This document shows, in pieces, positions 59,535 to 64,000 of a stretch of DNA of 64,000 nt. This DNA is from Elioraea sp. Lineage in GTDB: Bacteria; Pseudomonadota; Alphaproteobacteria; Acetobacterales; Acetobacteraceae. Location: assembly GCF_022842375.1 (NCBI RefSeq), contig NZ_JALHPR010000002.1, positions 62,001-126,000 on the forward strand, given 5' to 3'. How positions within the stretch are numbered: position 1 is the first letter of the stretch; every line of letters starts with the position of its first letter. The translations under genes were made by a program, and so were the position numbers. The notes under the pieces were generated by a model that saw nothing but the letters and a program-made list of their open reading frames with translations, was not told the DNA's origin and made no database searches.

Positions 59535-60517
59535 CAACGACACGCCGCACTCTGCTGATCGCCGGCACCGCCGCGCTGGCAGCGCCCAGCATCCGCACCG
59601 CCTACGGCCAGGGCCGCGTCACGCTTCGCCTCGGCCATCTCGCCAACGAACAGAACGTCTGGCACCGCGCCTCGCTGCACCTGGCAGAACAGGCCCGCGC
59701 CCTGTCGAACGGCAGGATCGAGGTGCAGGTGTTCCCGAACGAGACGCTCGGCCGCGAGATGGACGTCATCAACGGCATGCAGCTCGGCACCGCCGACATG
59801 ACCATCACCGGCGAGAGCCTGCAGAACTGGGCGCCGCTCGCCTCGCTCCTCGCAGTGCCATACGCCATCACCTCGATCGAGCAGATGGACGTGATCGCCG
59901 CCGGCCCGATCGGCCAGCAGATCAACGCCGAGATCATCGGCCGCGCGCGCGTGCGCCCGCTCGGCTACTTCGCGCGCGGGCCGCGCAACCTGACGTCCAA
60001 CCGCCCCGTCCGCACGCCCGACGAGTTGAATGGCCTGCGCCTGCGCGTGCCGAACGTGCCTCTGTTCGTCGCGGTATGGCAGGCGCTTGGCGCACGCCCG
60101 ACCCCGATGGCCTTCGGCGAGGTCTTCACCTCGCTGCAGAACGGCACGATCGACGGCCAGGAGAACCCGCTGGCGCTGATCCGCAGTGCAAACTTCAACG
60201 AGGTGCAGCGCGTGCTGAACCGCACCGAGCACGTGCGGAGCTGGATCTATGTCGCGATCAGCGAGCGTCGCTGGCAGCAGCTTTCCCCGGCCGACCGCGA
60301 GATCGTTGCCGAGGCGACGCGCCGTGCGCAGGCCTTCGAGAGGACGCTGTTCATGGAGGATGAGCGCACCCTGGAAGCCGACCTCAAGGGCAAGGGCATG
60401 ACCTTCGTCGACAGCGACCAGGCTGCCTTCGCCGCGCGCGCGCGGCCGGCCGCGCTGGCCGCGGTCCGCCCCGAGGCACGGCCGTTGCTTGAGCAGATCA
60501 TTTCGATCCGCGCTTGA
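59531..60517 (+). CDS. TRAP transporter substrate-binding protein (DctP type)
   Basis: 328 residues from MTTTRRTLL at the ATGA overlap. The signal carries twin arginines and ends near AYGQG. Receptor motifs are LRLGHLANEQNVWHRASLHL, VFPNETLGREMDVINGMQLG, GLRLRVPNVPLFVAVWQALG (conserved Arg) and EVFTSLQNGTIDGQENPLAL. With UxuA and a dehydrogenase downstream, a hexuronate or aldonate ligand is likely (inference). Confidence 0.92.
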   Translation: MTTTRRTLLIAGTAALAAPSIRTAYGQGRVTLRLGHLANEQNVWHRASLHLAEQARALSNGRIEVQVFPNETLGREMDVINGMQLGTADMTITGESLQNWAPLASLLAVPYAITSIEQMDVIAAGPIGQQINAEIIGRARVRPLGYFARGPRNLTSNRPVRTPDELNGLRLRVPNVPLFVAVWQALGARPTPMAFGEVFTSLQNGTIDGQENPLALIRSANFNEVQRVLNRTEHVRSWIYVAISERRWQQLSPADREIVAEATRRAQAFERTLFMEDERTLEADLKGKGMTFVDSDQAAFAARARPAALAAVRPEARPLLEQIISIRA

Positions 60518-60596
60518 TCGCCATCCGGGCCTGATCAGCCTTCACACCGTTCCGCTCCTCCGCGCCTGGGCGCGGGGGAGCGTCGGAGGCACCGGG

Positions 60597-61079
60597 ATGC
60601 TCCTCACCCTGCTCGGCCGGCTGCATGCGGCGCTGCGCCTCGTCGTGGGCCTCTGCTTCGCCGTGCTGCTCGCGGCGGTGCTGCTCCAGGTGGTCTCGCG
60701 GCTGATGCTGCCGCGGCCGCCGGTCTGGACCGAGGAGCTCTCGCGCTTCGCGCTGCTGTTCTGCGCCGGCTTCGGCATCGGCCTCGCGCTGCGCTCGGGC
60801 CAGCTCGTCGGCGTCGATCTCGTGACGATGCTGCTGCCCAGGCGTGCGAAGGCGATGGTGGACATCGCCAGCTGCATCGTCATGGCCGGGTTCGGCCTGC
60901 TGCTGCTCCAGCCCGCCTGGTCGTTCGTCGACATCGGGTCCCTGCAGACCTCGCCGGCGCTGCAATGGAACATGTTCTGGGTGCACCTCGCCGTGCTCAT
61001 CGCCCCCGCCGCGCTGGTGCTCGCCGCGGCCGAGCGGATGCTGCGCGTGCTCGCCGGCCTGTCGCCGGACGTGACCTGA
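60597..61079 (+). CDS. TRAP transporter small permease (DctQ type)
   Basis: 160 residues from the ATG with GGAGG upstream; the frame starting at 60489 overlaps the receptor end. Four membrane helices; RPPVWTEELSRFALLFCAGF near residue 40 is the usual polar motif, then LRSGQLVGVDLVTMLLP. It is one base from the large permease start. Confidence 0.9.
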   Translation: MLLTLLGRLHAALRLVVGLCFAVLLAAVLLQVVSRLMLPRPPVWTEELSRFALLFCAGFGIGLALRSGQLVGVDLVTMLLPRRAKAMVDIASCIVMAGFGLLLLQPAWSFVDIGSLQTSPALQWNMFWVHLAVLIAPAALVLAAAERMLRVLAGLSPDVT

Positions 61080-61080
61080 G

Positions 61081-62361
61081 ATGGACCCGCTGTACCTGCT
61101 CGCCCTCGCCTTCCTCGGCGGCCTTCTCGCCGGGATGCCGGTCGCGGTCGTGCTCGGCCTCTCCTCGCTCGTCTACCTCCTGGCGGGCGACATCCCGCTC
61201 GAGGTGATCCCGCAGAAGATGTTCTCGGGCATGGACAGCTTCGTGCTGCTCTCCATCCCGGGCTTCGTGCTGGCGGGCAACCTGATGAACGGCGGCGGCA
61301 TCACCGACCGCATCCTGCGCTTCTCCAATTCCATCGTCGGCCATTTCCGCGGCGGGCTGGCGCAGACCAACATCGTCGGCTCGATGATCTTCGCCGGCAT
61401 CTCCGGTACCGCGGCGGCGGATGCTGCGAGCCAGGGTGCGGTGCTGATCCCGGGCATGAAGCGCGTCGGCTACACCGTTCCCTATGCGGCGGCGGTCACG
61501 GCAGCCTCTGCCGTCGTGGGGCCGATGATCCCGCCCTCGGTGCCGATGATCATCGTGGGCTCCCTCACCGGCATCTCGGTCGGGCAGATGTTCCTTGCGG
61601 GGGCGGTGCCGGGCGTGCTGCTCGGCCTCGGCATGATGGTGCCGGCCTACATCCTGGCGGTGCGCCACAACCATCCGCGCGAGCCGTGGCGCGGCTGGCG
61701 CGAGGTGGCGGCCTCCGGCCGCAGCGCGATCTGGGCGATGGGCATGATGGCGCTGGTGCTGTTCGGCATCGTGGGCGGCTTCTTCACCCCGACGGAGGCC
61801 GCCGTCATCGCGGTGGTCTACGCGACCGTCATCGGCCTGTTCGTCTATCGCGAGCTCGGCTGGCGCGACCTGCCGCGGCTGGTGACCGACAGCGCGATCT
61901 CCGGCGCGGCGATCATGGTGCTGGTCGGCTTCGCGAACGTGTTCGGCTGGATCCTGGCGGCCGAGCGCGTGCCCCAGGCGCTCATCGGGGTGATGACGTC
62001 CATCTCGACCGAGAAATGGGCCATCATGCTGATGATGAATGTGCTGCTGCTGGGCGTGGGCATGTTCATGGAGACGATCGCGGCGCTGATTATCCTGTTC
62101 CCGCCGTTGCTGGCGGTGGCGGTGCAGGTGGGCATCGAGCCGGTTCACTTCGCCACCTTCGCCGTGCTGAACCTGATGATCGGGCTGTCGACGCCGCCGG
62201 TCGGGGTGTGCCTGTTCATCTGCGCCAGCATCGGGCGGATCTCGATCTGGGAAATCACGGTCGCGATCTGGCCGTTCCTGCTGGCCAATTTCGCCGTGCT
62301 GGCGCTGGTGACGGCGGTGCCGGATATCTCACTGTGGCTGCCACGGCAGTTCTATCCATGA
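61081..62361 (+). CDS. TRAP transporter large permease (DctM type)
   Basis: 426 residues with twelve predicted helices. It has SFVLLSIPGFVLAGNLMNGG, then GISGTAAADAASQGAVLIPG, VVGPMIPPSVPMIIVGSLTG and GGFFTPTEAAVIAVVYATVI. LSTPPVGVCLFICASIGR lies near the end. It is the channel of the hexuronate-cluster importer. The dehydrogenase gene starts ten bases later. Confidence 0.93.
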   Translation: MDPLYLLALAFLGGLLAGMPVAVVLGLSSLVYLLAGDIPLEVIPQKMFSGMDSFVLLSIPGFVLAGNLMNGGGITDRILRFSNSIVGHFRGGLAQTNIVGSMIFAGISGTAAADAASQGAVLIPGMKRVGYTVPYAAAVTAASAVVGPMIPPSVPMIIVGSLTGISVGQMFLAGAVPGVLLGLGMMVPAYILAVRHNHPREPWRGWREVAASGRSAIWAMGMMALVLFGIVGGFFTPTEAAVIAVVYATVIGLFVYRELGWRDLPRLVTDSAISGAAIMVLVGFANVFGWILAAERVPQALIGVMTSISTEKWAIMLMMNVLLLGVGMFMETIAALIILFPPLLAVAVQVGIEPVHFATFAVLNLMIGLSTPPVGVCLFICASIGRISIWEITVAIWPFLLANFAVLALVTAVPDISLWLPRQFYP

Positions 62362-62371
62362 GGATGATGCG

Positions 62372-63415
62372 ATGACGACGACCGAAGCCTGCGTGCTGCA
62401 CGCCCAGCGCGACCTCCGCGTCGAGGCGGTGGACCTCGGCTCGCCCGGGCCCGGCGAAGTGCTGGTCGAGATCGGCGCGGGCGGCATCTGCGGGTCCGAC
62501 CTGCACTACTTCCTCGATGGCGGCTTCGGCACGGTGCGGGTGCGCCAGCCGATCATCCTCGGCCACGAGGTCGCGGGCACGATCGCGGCGCTGGGCGCCG
62601 GCGTGGCCGGACTGCGGGAGGGTGATCGCGTCGCCCTCAACCCCTCCCACCCCTGCGGCGTGTGCGAATACTGCGCCCGCGACGAGCCGCAGCATTGCCT
62701 CGAGATGCGCTTCTGGGGCAGCGCGATGCGCATGCCGCATGTCCAGGGCGGGTTCCGGCGCCGCCTCGTCGCGGCCGCGCGGCAATGCGTGCCCGTGGGC
62801 GATGTGGTCGGCATCGGCGAGGCGGCGATGAGCGAGCCGCTCGCCGTCGCGCTGCATGCCGTCGCGCAGGCCGGCGAGGTGCGCGGCAAGCGCGTGCTCG
62901 TCACCGGCTTCGGCCCGATCGGCGGCGTGGTGCTGCTGGCACTCCGCCAGGCCGGCGCGGGCGAGGTCACGGTGACCGACCTGGTGGACGAGCCGCTCGC
63001 GCTCGCCCGCCGCATCGGCGCCGCCGCCGCGCTGAACGTCGCGGCCGACACGGGCGCGCTGTCCGCCGAGGAGCGTGACAAGGGCCGCTTCGACCTCGCC
63101 TTCGAATGCAGCGGCAGCCCGCGCGCGCTTGCCCAAGCGATCGCCTGCGTGCGCCCGCGCGGCACCATCGTGCAGGTCGGCGTCGGCGGTGCTTTCGACG
63201 TTCCGATGAACAGCATCGTCGCGAAGGAACTCCGCCTCGTCGGCACCTTCCGCTTCCACCCCGAATTCGCCCGCGCCGTCGGGCTGATCGCCGGGCGTGA
63301 GATCGACGTCCGCCCGCTGATCACAGCGACATGCCCGCTGGCGGAGGCGGAGGCTGCCTTCGCCCTCGCCGCGGACCGGCGCGCGGCGATGAAGGTCCAG
63401 CTGAGTTTCGGTTGA
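62372..63415 (+). CDS. Zinc-dependent alcohol dehydrogenase, L-idonate 5-dehydrogenase-like
   Basis: 347 residues. The catalytic zinc site is marked by GICGSDLHYFLDGG (Cys near residue 35) and ILGHEVAGTIAALG (His/Glu). The structural zinc has four Cys in CGVCEYCARDEPQHC. The Rossmann motif is VTGFGPIGGVVLLALRQAGA near residue 175. The SDLHYF with following GxxGxxxVRxP pattern is that of L-idonate 5-dehydrogenase and sorbitol-type enzymes. It probably oxidises an aldonate or hexonate made from the imported sugar acid. It precedes uxuA by 13 bases. Confidence 0.88.
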   Translation: MTTTEACVLHAQRDLRVEAVDLGSPGPGEVLVEIGAGGICGSDLHYFLDGGFGTVRVRQPIILGHEVAGTIAALGAGVAGLREGDRVALNPSHPCGVCEYCARDEPQHCLEMRFWGSAMRMPHVQGGFRRRLVAAARQCVPVGDVVGIGEAAMSEPLAVALHAVAQAGEVRGKRVLVTGFGPIGGVVLLALRQAGAGEVTVTDLVDEPLALARRIGAAAALNVAADTGALSAEERDKGRFDLAFECSGSPRALAQAIACVRPRGTIVQVGVGGAFDVPMNSIVAKELRLVGTFRFHPEFARAVGLIAGREIDVRPLITATCPLAEAEAAFALAADRRAAMKVQLSFG

Positions 63416-63428
63416 GGAGCGAACACCC

Positions 63429-64000
63429 ATGGAAGAAACCTGGCGCTGGTTCGGCCCGCTGGACGACATCCGGCTGGACGAGATCCGGCAGACCGGTGCC
63501 GCCGGCATCGTCACCGCGCTGCACGAGATCCCCTATGGCGAGGTCTGGCCGCTCGAGGCGATCCTCGCGCGCCAGGCGATGATCGCGGCGGCAGGGCTGC
63601 GCTGGTCGGTCGTCGAGAGCCTGCCGGTGCACGAGGACGTCAAGCGCGGCACAGGCGATCTTGCGCGCATCTTCGCCAACTACCGTGAGTCGCTGCGCAA
63701 CCTCGGCCGCGCCGGCATCCGGACCGTCTGCTACAACTTCATGCCGGTGCTGGACTGGACCCGCACCGACCTCGCCCACCGCATGCCGACCGGGGCTCTC
63801 GCGCTGCGCTTCGACGCGGTGCGCCAGGCCGCGTTCGACGTTCTGATGCTGCAACGCCCCGGCGCTGAGGCCGACCACCGGCCCGACGTGCTGGCCGAGG
63901 GAAGGCGCTGGTTCGCGGCCTCAACCGAAGCCGAACGGGCCGCGCTGCTCACCACCATCATGGCCGGCCTGCCCGGTGCCTATGACCGCTACGACATTCC
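63429..64000 (+). CDS. uxuA: Mannonate dehydratase (partial)
   Basis: 190 residues are inside the window and the gene runs off the end. The N-terminal ETWRWFGPLDDIRLDEIRQT and the segment GIRTVCYNFMPVLDWTRTDL are diagnostic for UxuA, which dehydrates D-mannonate to 2-keto-3-deoxygluconate in glucuronate breakdown. HEIPYGEVWPLE and ESLPVHEDVKRGT complete the barrel's first half. The later metal-binding Cys/His residues lie beyond the window. Its ATG follows a GAGGAGCGAA site. Confidence 0.93.
   Translation, partial: MEETWRWFGPLDDIRLDEIRQTGAAGIVTALHEIPYGEVWPLEAILARQAMIAAAGLRWSVVESLPVHEDVKRGTGDLARIFANYRESLRNLGRAGIRTVCYNFMPVLDWTRTDLAHRMPTGALALRFDAVRQAAFDVLMLQRPGAEADHRPDVLAEGRRWFAASTEAERAALLTTIMAGLPGAYDRYDI

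Noticed and set aside
60997-62148. His/Asp-rich minus-strand open frame opposite the TRAP large permease
   Set aside because: Composition is that of the antisense of membrane-protein codons; no motif.
1-64000. CRISPR arrays, rRNA genes and complete tRNA genes
   Set aside because: No regularly spaced direct repeats, rRNA signatures or full cloverleaf sequences were found by reading both strands; only one tRNA-like 3' fragment was seen.

Overview
The window is high-GC chromosomal DNA of an alphaproteobacterium. Gene content fits Rhodospirillales/Acetobacteraceae (Roseomonas-like soil or water heterotrophs): many TRAP/TAXI importers, oxoprolinase-type hydantoinase pairs, MmgE/PrpD and CaiB genes, and an abundant alphaproteobacterial type of intergenic palindrome. 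The taxonomic call is inference; there is no rRNA or other marker gene.

Layout. (1) 1-3.9 kb: a minus-strand sugar-acid operon (D-2-hydroxyacid dehydrogenase, enolase-superfamily dehydratase, iron-type alcohol dehydrogenase) divergent from a GntR regulator, followed by a decayed UxaA/GarD-type dehydratase. (2) 3.9-17.7 kb: a hydantoin/oxoproline-type block with PrpD, two separate HyuA/HyuB pairs on either side of a minus-strand TRAP operon, and a class III aminotransferase. (3) 17.7-19.6 kb: a scar with a small phage-like module, an oxidoreductase remnant and an IS3 transposase remnant. (4) 19.6-26.7 kb: AraC regulator divergent from a TRAP transporter, two TIM-barrel sugar epimerases/isomerases and a Gfo/Idh oxidoreductase. 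(5) 26.7-28.8 kb: a second scar with a tRNA-like 3' end, a hypothetical gene, gene fragments and a truncated antiporter. (6) 28.9-31.9 kb: an envelope/stress group (BrkB/YihY, DUF3618, holin-like, apolipoprotein-like helical protein). (7) 32.2-36.1 kb: sulfur handling: thioredoxin-reductase-like flavoprotein, split YeeE/YedE pair and a CstB-like persulfide dioxygenase-rhodanese fusion. (8) 36.1-40.5 kb: IS3 remnant, a probable double winged-helix protein, a secreted Ntn amide hydrolase and a CodA-like amidohydrolase. (9) 41.1-52.3 kb: GntR divergent from a nine-gene operon that imports a carboxylate by TAXI-TRAP and processes it through CoA chemistry. (10) 52.3-58.5 kb: LacI regulator and a sugar ABC transporter plus a phosphotriesterase-like hydrolase. 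The transporter operon has no ATPase gene; an ATPase C-terminal remnant lies beside the LacI gene. (11) 58.8-64.0 kb: a hexuronate operon (GntR, TRAP, zinc dehydrogenase, mannonate dehydratase UxuA running off the end).

The theme is a string of independently regulated uptake-plus-catabolism cassettes for acidic sugars and organic acids, separated by scars. Parts of one short phage-like gene recur at four of these scars. The most interesting items are the TAXI/CoA operon with an unusual acyl-CoA dehydrogenase, the dispersed short-gene fragments, the tRNA-like 3' fragment, and the ATPase-less ABC operon with paired LacI operators.
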